The notes: a model not told the origin generated them from the letters alone. A DNA stretch of 8,200 nucleotides from an uncultured Clostridia bacterium (GCA_934148985.1 CAKPDO010000054.1:1-8200); one strand, 5' to 3'. Positions 1 to 5,833 are shown, counted from the stretch's first letter. A program made the numbers and translations.

Positions 1-89
1 TAAACAATATCATTTTTGGAACTCTCTTTCAATACTTTTTTAAATTTAGGTGTGTCATATCTATTGTAAACCTATATATGCAAAAATAT
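1..89. other. AT-rich left edge, no supported gene
   Basis: This short stretch lies downstream of the small OB-fold-like reading frame on the minus strand. No start codon with a ribosome binding site, no hairpin and no repeat stands out. One minus-strand frame stays open from about position 71 to the edge and reads like protein (VYNRYDTPKFKKVLKESS), but it has no ATG or GTG start. A gene entering from the left therefore cannot be excluded. Confidence 0.3.
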
Positions 90-292
90 TCAGAATAAAA
101 TTATAACATTTTTTACCTCAACTCCAAATATAGTCAAAACTCCATATATAAATATATTTTTTCCTATGTATAAATTTCTATAGCAAAAGTCTGCTATGCC
201 ATCATATCCAACAATTTTTATTATTTTTTCATCTAATGTTCTTAAATAGAATTGAGCAATAGACTTATTTTTTGAATTTAATATATTTACGT
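90..292 (-). pseudogene. Truncated OB-fold/SSB-like small protein
   Basis: The minus-strand frame ends at a TGA at 90-92 and encodes about 65 protein-like residues. These include KNKSIAQFYLRTLDEKIIKI, then GYDGIADFCYRNLYIGKN, then IFIYGVLTIFGVEVKNVIIL. The alternation of strands, the 'A-(D/E)-F-C-x-x-x-L-x-x-G' helix and the following 'G-x-L' strand resemble the OB-fold of single-strand DNA-binding proteins; this is by-eye family resemblance only. The frame can be extended back to a GTG at 323, but that codon lies inside a predicted terminator hairpin, has no well-placed ribosome binding site and sits in GC-rich sequence unlike the rest. Between the U-tract and the conserved part there is no ATG, GTG or TTG. 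I therefore read it as the 3' part of a gene whose 5' end was lost when the GC-rich cassette came to lie beside it. If it is expressed from the GTG, it would be a 77-residue protein. Confidence 0.4.
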
Positions 293-324
293 AAAAAAAT
301 AAGGCGAACCCGATATGGCTCACC
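293..324 (-). terminator. Intrinsic terminator after the putative DGR target gene
   Basis: Read on the minus strand, GGTGAGCC (324-317) pairs with GGTTCGCC (310-303) across a six-base loop. This gives eight base pairs, two of them G-U. It is followed directly by TTATTTTTTT (302-293). Hairpin plus U-tract is the standard rho-independent form. It would end transcripts coming from the 447-1829 gene, or any RNA starting in the structured element just before it. Confidence 0.65.
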
Positions 325-325
325 C

Positions 326-381
326 GGTAGGGAGTCGAAAACTCCTCGAAAAAGAATAATGTGACTATTCTCCCCCCTACC
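326..381 (-). other. Compact structured element 3' of the variable region
   Basis: An outer perfect 7-bp stem (GGTAGGG 326-332 with CCCTACC 375-381) encloses two hairpins. One is GGAGT/ACTCC (331-335 with 341-345, loop CGAAA), which competes for two bases of the outer stem. The other is AGAATA/TATTCT (353-358 with 366-371). Together they make a three-way-junction-like fold, 66-121 bp past the stop codon of the diversified gene and directly before the terminator. Its base composition differs from the AT-rich surroundings. DGR targets often need a hairpin or cruciform downstream of the variable region for efficient homing, so this is a candidate. It could instead be the 3' part of a small RNA or a mobile-element end. 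I do not recognise it as a known RNA family. Confidence 0.45.
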
Positions 382-446
382 TATTCTAATTTTGTTCTTC
401 ATATCTATTATTCTATTGTTCTTTTTCTCGCTAGCAGGACTTAGTG

Positions 447-590
447 CTACTTCCAAAGTCCGACACGAAAACCGATGGTGCCGTTCGAAACGCTGTTGGT
501 GCCCGAGCTGCGATAACTGGCTGGAGCGCTCGAACCACCGAGGTTGCAGAAATATCCTCCCGCGTGAACACACGAAAAGTAGGCACTGTT
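447..590 (-). other. Putative DGR variable region (VR)
   Basis: The coding strand changes sharply at codon 414. Upstream codons are AT-rich, whereas 481-540 is 63% G+C by count. Of codons 414-456, 35 of 43 end in C or T, and four serines are all TCG. Adenine-specific mutagenesis of a template made of AAC/AAT and ACG codons gives exactly this: variable first and second bases, fixed pyrimidine third bases, and ACG turning into TCG. Residues fit a conserved scaffold (GG 424-425, PAS 436-438, R440, IGFR 452-455, LWK 458-460) with varied residues between, including Y417, F418, C420, V421, H422, Y426, F427, C428 and L430. The invariant end (residues about 451-460 and perhaps beyond the stop) would be the IMH, the initiation-of-mutagenic-homology segment. 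Boundaries are approximate because the template repeat is not in the window. Confidence 0.7.
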
Positions 591-1829
591 AAGCTCTAAT
601 GTCCATTCCCATACATTTCCTGCTACATCATATATATTTTGTAAATTTGTGTTTTCTGTTGCCCCTGTTGTTAATAATATTCCATTTGAATAATCACTTT
701 GTGCTATTTTTTTGTTTCCAGTTACTAAGCTTGTTTTTTCTTCACTATTAAAATCGTACCAATTTGATAATGCTCCATATTGAGTAAATTTTCCTCTTTT
801 TAAAGTTAATTCTGAATTGTAATAATTTCCAATTGTTGTACTATCGCTAGTTAAATTAGCTTTTGTTGTTGCATTTTTTGTTTCAATATATTTTAACACT
901 AAATCCCATTGCACTCCAAAAATTAAACTACTTGTGCAATCTTCATAATTCATTCTTGTTGCTAATGTTTGTGCTTCATCTCTTGTTACATAATTATATG
1001 GAATCATATTTGGCTTTATTACAGCTTTATCACTTTCGGATAATTCTACATATTGTATTCTAAGAGCTTTTCCCTCTTCAAGTCCAGCCTCATATCTTCC
1101 TATCCAAAATCCTCCGTTTTCATACACACTTTCTAACATATTTTCATATAGTGTTGTAAAACTTGAGTTTGTATCACTATAGTTTGAATATTTATAATCT
1201 TTTGTATATTCCTTTAAACATTTTTCTATATTTCCATAATCTGTATTTCCACTTGGCTTGTTCGCATTACTTCCATTATATGTTTCATCATCATATATCG
1301 TTTTTGGCACTTCTACCCAAACATACTCATTATGACTTGAATCCTCTATTACCAATCCAGATTCCAAATCTCCCTCTTTATATGAAAAAGTGCTATTTGG
1401 ATAATATGGTATTGTTGAACCTGCAACTGATGGTAAAGTTTTTTGATCTCCACCAGATGTAGAACCTTCCATTTTTCCTGTTGAACTTATTTTGTAATCT
1501 TTTCCATCTGTTTTTACTGTCCAACCATTTGTTTCATCTCCACTTATTTTATCGTTTGATATTCCGGCACTATTTAATGCTTCTTTTAAATTTGCATCTG
1601 TTATTGTTCCTAGTCCTTTTGTTGCTGCTTCCATTATTGCTACTTTTATTGCTTCTTCTGTTTGTGCTATACCTGTTGATTCTTTTGCTTCTACTGCTCT
1701 ATTTAATATCCCATTTTGTCCCACTAATGCATTTATGCTTATTCCTGCTAATATTAAAAGGACAATTATTGTAACTACAAGAGCAATTAATGTTATACCT
1801 TTGTTTCTTTTTAATGCTTTGTTTAACAT
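447..1829 (-). CDS. Prepilin-like protein with C-type-lectin/FGE-like variable domain (putative DGR target)
   Basis: The 460-residue protein starts at an ATG with AGGAGG (1837-1842 on the plus strand) seven bases upstream. Residues 1-10 are basic, and G11 followed by ITLIALVVTIIVLLILA forms a class III prepilin cleavage site and hydrophobic helix. The glutamate normal at position 5 of mature pilins is absent. Residues about 40-135 form a pilin-like or linker region. Residues about 140-460 resemble the formylglycine-generating-enzyme/sulfatase-modifying fold, a C-type-lectin relative: GGFWIGRYEAG (239-249), VTRDEAQTLATRMN (281-294), IYDVAGNVWEWT (399-410), GG at 424-425 and GFRVGLWK (453-460). 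This is the fold used by many DGR variable proteins. The last ~48 codons look diversified (see the variable region). Inferred role: a surface or pilus-associated binding protein whose ligand site can be varied. It has its own promoter, leader and terminator, so it is probably monocistronic. Enzymatic FGE activity is unlikely. Confidence 0.8.
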   Translation of the reverse strand: MLNKALKRNKGITLIALVVTIIVLLILAGISINALVGQNGILNRAVEAKESTGIAQTEEAIKVAIMEAATKGLGTITDANLKEALNSAGISNDKISGDETNGWTVKTDGKDYKISSTGKMEGSTSGGDQKTLPSVAGSTIPYYPNSTFSYKEGDLESGLVIEDSSHNEYVWVEVPKTIYDDETYNGSNANKPSGNTDYGNIEKCLKEYTKDYKYSNYSDTNSSFTTLYENMLESVYENGGFWIGRYEAGLEEGKALRIQYVELSESDKAVIKPNMIPYNYVTRDEAQTLATRMNYEDCTSSLIFGVQWDLVLKYIETKNATTKANLTSDSTTIGNYYNSELTLKRGKFTQYGALSNWYDFNSEEKTSLVTGNKKIAQSDYSNGILLTTGATENTNLQNIYDVAGNVWEWTLELNSAYFSCVHAGGYFCNLGGSSAPASYRSSGTNSVSNGTIGFRVGLWK

Positions 1830-1985
1830 CTTTTTTCCTCCTATTTTTTAACTTTTTTTATATAAATTAGCCTTTCATTTATATACAACATTTCTATTTT
1901 TTGCTTTTTTAGCTATTTTTATACATCAAGTAGCAACTTTATTCCATTTTCAATGTTCATATTAATTTTGGGCTAATCTTTTTAT
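1830..1985 (-). promoter_or_regulatory. Long leader (5' UTR) with possible closing stem
   Basis: About 155 nt separate the predicted transcription start (near 1985) from the ATG at 1829. On the transcript, ATTAGCC near the 5' end (1977-1971) is fully complementary to GGCTAAT (1872-1866) some 98 nt later, so a 7-bp stem could close almost the whole leader. The interior is A-rich with only weak short hairpins. I see no match to the conserved cores of c-di-GMP-I or other common riboswitches. Whether it is regulatory is inference. Confidence 0.35.
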
Positions 1986-1991
1986 GTTTTT

Positions 1992-2020
1992 ATTGTATCA
2001 TACTGTATTTTCTTTTGCAA
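1992..2020 (-). promoter_or_regulatory. Sigma-A type promoter for the prepilin/VR gene
   Basis: On the minus strand a TTGCAA -35 box (2020-2015) is followed after exactly 17 bp by a TACAAT -10 box (1997-1992). TG stands just before the -10 box, giving an extended -10. Transcription would start near 1985. Confidence 0.7.
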
Positions 2021-2036
2021 TTATTTTACAATGATT

Positions 2037-2080
2037 TTACATTACATTTTTGTTACATTTTTATTTTATTTATATTACAT
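2037..2080. repeat. Helically phased TTACAT repeats upstream of the promoter
   Basis: TTACAT occurs at 2042, 2053 and 2075, that is at 11-bp and 22-bp steps. A further copy at 2037 shares one base with the first. TTACATTTTT is repeated exactly at 2042 and 2053. They sit just upstream of the -35 box. They could be an A/T-rich UP element or an array of regulator sites on one face of the helix, or chance in AT-rich DNA. Confidence 0.35.
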
Positions 2081-2084
2081 TGCT

Positions 2085-2119
2085 ATATTGGGGACGGACT
2101 TTTTCCCCGTCCCCAATAT
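2085..2119. repeat. GGGGACGGACTTT hairpin (REP/MITE-like), left copy
   Basis: ATATTGGGGACGG (2085-2097) and CCGTCCCCAATAT (2107-2119) form a perfect 13-bp inverted repeat around a 9-base loop, followed by the GC-rich GGCGCCGCC. The head GGGGACGGACTTT is repeated exactly in the element at 5726-5785, beyond the ATPase genes. Short GGGGACGG palindromes scattered in Firmicutes genomes are reminiscent of REP sequences mobilised by Y1 (RAYT) transposases; that family link is from memory and not shown by this window, which encodes no transposase. Confidence 0.6.
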
Positions 2120-2136
2120 GGCGCCGCCAATAATAA

Positions 2137-2180
2137 AAAAGGAAAAGAAAATAGCCATGTTTTTTACTATTTTCTTTTTT
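2137..2180. terminator. Bidirectional intrinsic terminator
   Basis: GAAAATAG (2147-2154) and CTATTTTC (2167-2174) form a perfect 8-bp stem. An A-run precedes it and TTTTTT follows it, so each strand has a hairpin with a U-tract. It lies about 55 bp beyond the stop of the downstream ATPase-nuclease gene (minus strand) and would end that operon. Confidence 0.6.
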
Positions 2181-2233
2181 CTCAGAACACAAATATATGT
2201 ATTTTTTGTTGTTTATTTTATTATTTTTTTTAC

Positions 2234-3916
2234 CTAAATTTCTTCCACATAAAGTTCATTTCCAGCAACAACTATTGTGTATTTTCTTAATCCCTCAATA
2301 TCTTTTATATCATCAAATTCAGAATATCTTTCAATTTGCTCTCTTGCCTCTTTTTGCTTATCTTCTAGCTTTGCTGTTTCGCCTTTTTTTAAGTACTTAA
2401 ATTCTACCATTATTGCTTTATAGCCTTTTGTTCTATCTCTTGGTACAAGCAAAATGTCTGGATAATTTCTGTTTACTTCCATTTCTGATTTTACAGAATA
2501 TATTGGCATTGTCATTGATATACAGTAAAATATTAATTTTATATATTTTTCATCAAATTTTATTAAATCTCTATTTGATAAATTATTTAAATATATTCTT
2601 AGTGTTTTCACCATTTTGTCTATTTTACCTTCTCTTGCTATTTCTCTTAATATTTCTTGATTTAATGTGCTATCTATTTTAAAGTCAGCCTCTTGGTTCA
2701 TTAATTTCATAAAATAATCTGCATATATTTCTTTCATTACCTTATTTGGTATTGTAAGCTCTGGCATTCCTAGGTCTTCTCCAGATATTGTTAAATAACC
2801 TAAATAGTACAACATTGATATCATATCTGTTTCATCAAATTCTATTGCTGGGTTAAATTTTTCTACAATTTCGGTAACTATTGGTTCTCCTTGAACTGTT
2901 TTTCTTAATATTTCTAGCTTATTTTCCCCTTGGCATAAGTTTAGCATTTTACCTATTTTGCTGTAATCACTTGCTATATTCATATCTATCAGGTCATCTG
3001 GAATTTTTCCTAGTCCGATATATCTGGATAAAAAGTATAAACACATATTTGAATTGTATATTTGATTTTTTGCTTCCAAACAAAATTTATATCCATCATA
3101 GTTTTCTTTCATTATTGGTAATATTTTTTCTTGTTCTTCTTTAGATATATTTTGGCTGTTTAAAATCGCTATTAATTCGTTTTGGGTAAATCCCATCATA
3201 TCATTAAATCTTTCATCTTGGGTTATATCAGTTCCTATGTTAAATCCGCTTGTTAAACTATCTAATGTTATTGGTGCTACCCCTGTTATAAATATTCTAT
3301 CTACTACTGTTTCTGTACCTTTCTTTAGAATTTCATACCATTTTCTTACTTTTCCATTTTTTGAGACAAGTACTCTAAATTGCTCAGGATTAAATCCTAA
3401 TAGTTCATTTGCAAAATGGTCGTATTCATCTATTATTACATAGATTTTTTCTTGTGATTTTTGAACATAAAAAGCCTTAAATAAATTATTCAAAACGTTT
3501 TCTGCATCATCTTCTTGATTTACATAGGAATCTATATTATATCTATGTTTAAATACTTCTATTGATGATACTACTTCATTTTTAAAGCCTTTTATTGTAG
3601 CCTCTTCTGTGCTCGTGTCTATTCCCGAAAAGTTAAATCTTAATATACAATAACTGTTTTTTAGCTTTGTTGGATTTTTTCCAATATATGTATTTCCATA
3701 TAAAGTTTCAAATTTGTTTGCTTTTAATTTATCATAGTAATTTTCTATTACACTTGTAAACAATGTTTTTCCAAATTTTCTTGGTCGCAAAAACATTATT
3801 CTTTTTTCTGGTAAGTTTTCTAATTTTTCTATATACATCGTTTTATCAACATAATAATAATCTTCCGTTATCAGTTCCTCGTAATTACTTATTCCATATG
3901 GCATTTTCAATCTCAT
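2234..3916 (-). CDS. AAA-ATPase-like / PD-(D/E)XK nuclease-like protein, downstream copy
   Basis: The protein has 560 residues. The N-terminal half matches the AAA-ATPase-like family (PF09820 type): YYYVDKT near 20-26, a Walker A-like P-loop RPRKFGKT (44-51), and Walker B with acidic pair VIIDEYD (160-166). The C-terminal part matches the PD-(D/E)XK nuclease-like family usually fused to it (PF08011 type): E478, YPD ending at D487, E505-F-K507, and a QxxxY motif (Q527-Y531). The catalytic constellation thus looks intact. Such proteins are common in Clostridia and Bacteroidetes, often in several copies. Their cellular role is not established; defence or mobile-DNA functions are guesses. There is no signal peptide or membrane segment, so it should be cytosolic. 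It begins 39 bp after the upstream copy. The start is supported by AGGCAGGG upstream and by the match to the paralogue. Its -10 box is kept, but no -35 box is seen, so it is probably co-transcribed. Confidence 0.85.
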   Translation of the reverse strand: MRLKMPYGISNYEELITEDYYYVDKTMYIEKLENLPEKRIMFLRPRKFGKTLFTSVIENYYDKLKANKFETLYGNTYIGKNPTKLKNSYCILRFNFSGIDTSTEEATIKGFKNEVVSSIEVFKHRYNIDSYVNQEDDAENVLNNLFKAFYVQKSQEKIYVIIDEYDHFANELLGFNPEQFRVLVSKNGKVRKWYEILKKGTETVVDRIFITGVAPITLDSLTSGFNIGTDITQDERFNDMMGFTQNELIAILNSQNISKEEQEKILPIMKENYDGYKFCLEAKNQIYNSNMCLYFLSRYIGLGKIPDDLIDMNIASDYSKIGKMLNLCQGENKLEILRKTVQGEPIVTEIVEKFNPAIEFDETDMISMLYYLGYLTISGEDLGMPELTIPNKVMKEIYADYFMKLMNQEADFKIDSTLNQEILREIAREGKIDKMVKTLRIYLNNLSNRDLIKFDEKYIKLIFYCISMTMPIYSVKSEMEVNRNYPDILLVPRDRTKGYKAIMVEFKYLKKGETAKLEDKQKEAREQIERYSEFDDIKDIEGLRKYTIVVAGNELYVEEI

Positions 3917-3955
3917 TTATTTTCCCTGCCTTTCTTTTTTACTTTTTATATTGTA

Positions 3956-5638
3956 CTAAATTTCTTCCACATAAAGTTCATTTCCAGCAACAACTATTGT
4001 GTATTTTCTTAGCCCTTCAATATCTTTTATATCATCAAATTCAGAATATCTTTCAATTTGTTCTCTTGCTTCTTTTTGCTTATCTTCTAGCTTTGCTGTT
4101 TCGCCTTTTTTTAGGTACTTAAATTCTACCATTATAGCTTTGTATCCTTTTTTTCTATCCCTTGGTACAAGTAAAATGTCTGGATAATTTCCGTTTACCT
4201 CCATTTCTGATTTTACAGAATAAGATTTTATATTCATTGCTATACAGTAAAATATTAATTTTATATACTTCTCATCAAATTTTATCAAATCTCTATTTGA
4301 TAAATTATTTAAGTATATTTTTAATATTTCTACTATTTTGTTTATTCTTCCTTCTTGTGCCAATTGTATTAGTATTTCTTGATTTGTACTACTATCAATT
4401 CTAAATTCTGCTTCTTTATCTATTAATTGCATAAAATATGATGCATATATTTCTTTCATTACCTTATTTGGTATTATAAGTTTAGGTATTCCTACTAATT
4501 CTCCTGATATTGTTAAATATCCTAGATAGTACAACATTGATATCATATCTATTTCAGTAAATTCTATTGCTGGATTAAATTTTTTTACAATTGTATTTAC
4601 TATTGGTTCACCTTGAACTGTCTTTCTTAGTATTTCAGCTCTATTTTCTCCTTTACATAAATCTAGCATTTTACCAATTTTGCTGTAATCACTTGCTATA
4701 TTCATATCTATTAGGTCATCTGGGATTTCTCCTAATCTAATATATTTTGATAAGAAAAATAGACACATATTTGAGTTATATATTTGATTTTTGGCTTCCA
4801 AACTAAATTTATATCCATCATAATTTTCTTTCATTATTGGTAGGATTCTTTCTTGTTCCTCTTTTGATATTTCTTGATTATTTAAAATTTCTATCAATTC
4901 ATTTTGAATAAATCCCATCATATCATTAAAATCTACATCTTGGGTTATATCAGTTCCTATGTTAAATCCACTTGTTAAGCTATCTAAAGTTATTGGTGCT
5001 ACACCTGTTATAAATATTCTGTCTGCTACTGTTTCTGTTCCTTTTTTTAATATTTCATACCATTTTCTTACTTTTCCATTTTTTGAAACAAGTGCTCTAA
5101 ATTGCTCAGGATTAAAGCCTAATAGCTCATTTGCAAAATGGTCATATTCATCTATTATTACATATATTTTTTCGTTCTTTTTCTGTAACAAAAATGCTGT
5201 GAACAAACTATTCAAAATTTCTTCAGCATCTTGGCTTTCATTTATATAAAAATCTATTCCATAGTTTCCAATAAATAATTTAATTGATTCTATTGTACTG
5301 TTTTTAAATCCTTTTATTGTAGCTTCTTCTGAACTTGTATCTATTCCTGAAAAATTAAACCTTAATATACAATAACTATTTTTCAACTTTGTCGGATTTT
5401 TTCCAATATATGTATTTCCGTATAAAGTTTCAAATTTATCTGCTTTTAATTTATCATAGTAATTTTCTATTACACTTGTAAACAATGTTTTTCCAAATTT
5501 TCTTGGTCGTAAAAACATTATACTTGTTTCTGGCATGTTTTCTAGTTTTTCTAGATACATAGTTTTATCTACATAGTAATATCCATCATTTACTATTTTT
5601 TCATAATTACTTATTCCATATGGCATTTTCAATCTCAT
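3956..5638 (-). CDS. AAA-ATPase-like / PD-(D/E)XK nuclease-like protein, upstream copy
   Basis: This is a 560-residue paralogue of the following gene, with the same architecture and no gaps between them. It carries YYYVDKT, the P-loop RPRKFGKT (44-51), VIIDEYD (160-166), and nuclease-like residues E478, D487, E505 and K507 plus Q527-Y531. The final 88 residues differ from the other copy at only two positions (483 and 496). The regions around 111-157 and 388-445 are the most diverged, and they could set specificity. As the first gene of the pair it has a complete promoter (5672-5700). Its TAG stop overlaps the duplicated leader of the next gene, so translation ends 39 bp before the second start. 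Both copies keep their motifs, which suggests both are functional. They might act as homo- or hetero-oligomers, but that is inference. The substrate is unknown. Confidence 0.85.
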   Translation of the reverse strand: MRLKMPYGISNYEKIVNDGYYYVDKTMYLEKLENMPETSIMFLRPRKFGKTLFTSVIENYYDKLKADKFETLYGNTYIGKNPTKLKNSYCILRFNFSGIDTSSEEATIKGFKNSTIESIKLFIGNYGIDFYINESQDAEEILNSLFTAFLLQKKNEKIYVIIDEYDHFANELLGFNPEQFRALVSKNGKVRKWYEILKKGTETVADRIFITGVAPITLDSLTSGFNIGTDITQDVDFNDMMGFIQNELIEILNNQEISKEEQERILPIMKENYDGYKFSLEAKNQIYNSNMCLFFLSKYIRLGEIPDDLIDMNIASDYSKIGKMLDLCKGENRAEILRKTVQGEPIVNTIVKKFNPAIEFTEIDMISMLYYLGYLTISGELVGIPKLIIPNKVMKEIYASYFMQLIDKEAEFRIDSSTNQEILIQLAQEGRINKIVEILKIYLNNLSNRDLIKFDEKYIKLIFYCIAMNIKSYSVKSEMEVNGNYPDILLVPRDRKKGYKAIMVEFKYLKKGETAKLEDKQKEAREQIERYSEFDDIKDIEGLRKYTIVVAGNELYVEEI

Positions 5639-5671
5639 TTATTTTCCCTGCCTTTCTTTTTTACTTTTTAT

Positions 5672-5700
5672 ATTGTACTAAAAAAAGAAAAAAATAGCAA
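5672..5700 (-). promoter_or_regulatory. Promoter of the ATPase-nuclease pair
   Basis: On the minus strand TTGCTA (5700-5695) is followed after 17 bp of near-pure T by TACAAT (5677-5672). Transcription would start near 5665, about 27 nt before the ATG at 5638. The -35 box overlaps the arm of the hairpin at 5696-5711. The duplicated TACAAT before the second gene (3955-3950) has AACTTT where the -35 box should be. Confidence 0.55.
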
Positions 5701-5717
5701 TGTTTTTTGCTTTTTTT
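5696..5717 (+). terminator. Short terminator-like hairpin, right-hand counterpart
   Basis: AGCAA (5696-5700) pairs with TTGCT (5707-5711) and is followed by a run of T to 5717; A-runs lie on the other side. The segment 5680-5720 resembles 2137-2182 at the other end of the gene pair (both contain ATAGC-ATGTTTTTT, differing at one base). The stem is short, so termination may be weak. No plus-strand gene lies upstream, so it may serve to block antisense transcription or be part of a duplicated boundary. Confidence 0.4.
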
Positions 5718-5725
5718 CTCTCCTT

Positions 5726-5785
5726 CTCGTAGGGGACGGACTTTCTCGCAAAAAATTCCGTCCCCTACGAGAAAAGTCCGTCCCC
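5726..5785. repeat. GGGGACGGACTTT hairpin (REP/MITE-like), right copy
   Basis: CTCGTAGGGGACGGA (5726-5740) and TCCGTCCCCTACGAG (5757-5771) form a perfect 15-bp inverted repeat with a 16-base loop. A second inverted copy, AAAGTCCGTCCCC (5773-5785), can instead pair with GGGGACGGACTTT (5732-5744), so two hairpins are mutually exclusive. It shares its head sequence with the element at 2085-2119 and lies between the divergent promoters of the ATPase pair and the clpE-like gene. Confidence 0.65.
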
Positions 5786-5801
5786 AATGCAACCAAAAGC
5801 C

Positions 5802-5830
5802 TTGACATTCTTCATCTTTTACGCTATTAT
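5802..5830 (+). promoter_or_regulatory. Consensus sigma-A promoter of the clpE-like gene
   Basis: A perfect TTGACA (5802-5807) is followed after 17 bp by TATTAT (5825-5830), which overlaps TATAAT (5830-5835). Transcription would start near 5837, giving a leader of about 65 nt. Confidence 0.75.
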
Positions 5831-5833
5831 ATA

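Larger units (their letters stand above)
2234..5677 (-). repeat. Tandem duplication of a 1722-bp gene unit
   Basis: Two head-to-tail units, 2234-3955 and 3956-5677, have identical length with no net insertion or deletion. CTAAA stands at both left ends and at the right junction (2234, 3956, 5678), which fits a short-homology duplication. Identity is patchy. The 79 bp from 3882 to 3960, covering the first codons, the leader and the junction, match 5604-5682 exactly, and the last 56 bp of the genes are identical. The central parts have drifted; for example residues 111-160 share 27 of 50. Confidence 0.85.

Noticed and set aside
1..71. Open minus-strand frame at the left edge, reading VYNRYDTPKFKKVLKESS
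   Set aside because: Only 23 codons with no ATG or GTG start. It may be the beginning of a gene outside the window but cannot be supported.
310..385. tRNA-like signals (GGCTCA...GGTAGG, and a stem with a 7-base loop holding GAA)
   Set aside because: The D-stem and anticodon stem would use the same bases, U33 is missing, and there is no acceptor or T arm. Terminator and three-way stem explain the sequence better.
265..573. 102-codon minus-strand frame overlapping the end of the prepilin-like gene
   Set aside because: It overlaps the variable region in another frame, then runs through the structured element and the terminator. Its amino acids are explained by those features and it lacks a ribosome binding site.
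863..1774. Leucine- and histidine-rich plus-strand frames opposite the prepilin-like gene
   Set aside because: Low-complexity shadows of an AT-rich coding strand, with no ribosome binding sites and no recognisable domain.
1830..1985. c-di-GMP riboswitch, often found upstream of pilin genes in Clostridia
   Set aside because: The conserved core motifs of the known c-di-GMP-I class are not visible, and only a simple long-range stem is seen.
2015..4404. Plus-strand frames opposite the ATPase-nuclease genes and through the left hairpin
   Set aside because: They mirror the minus-strand genes, are rich in L, F and I, and similar shadows recur at the same places in both copies of the duplication.
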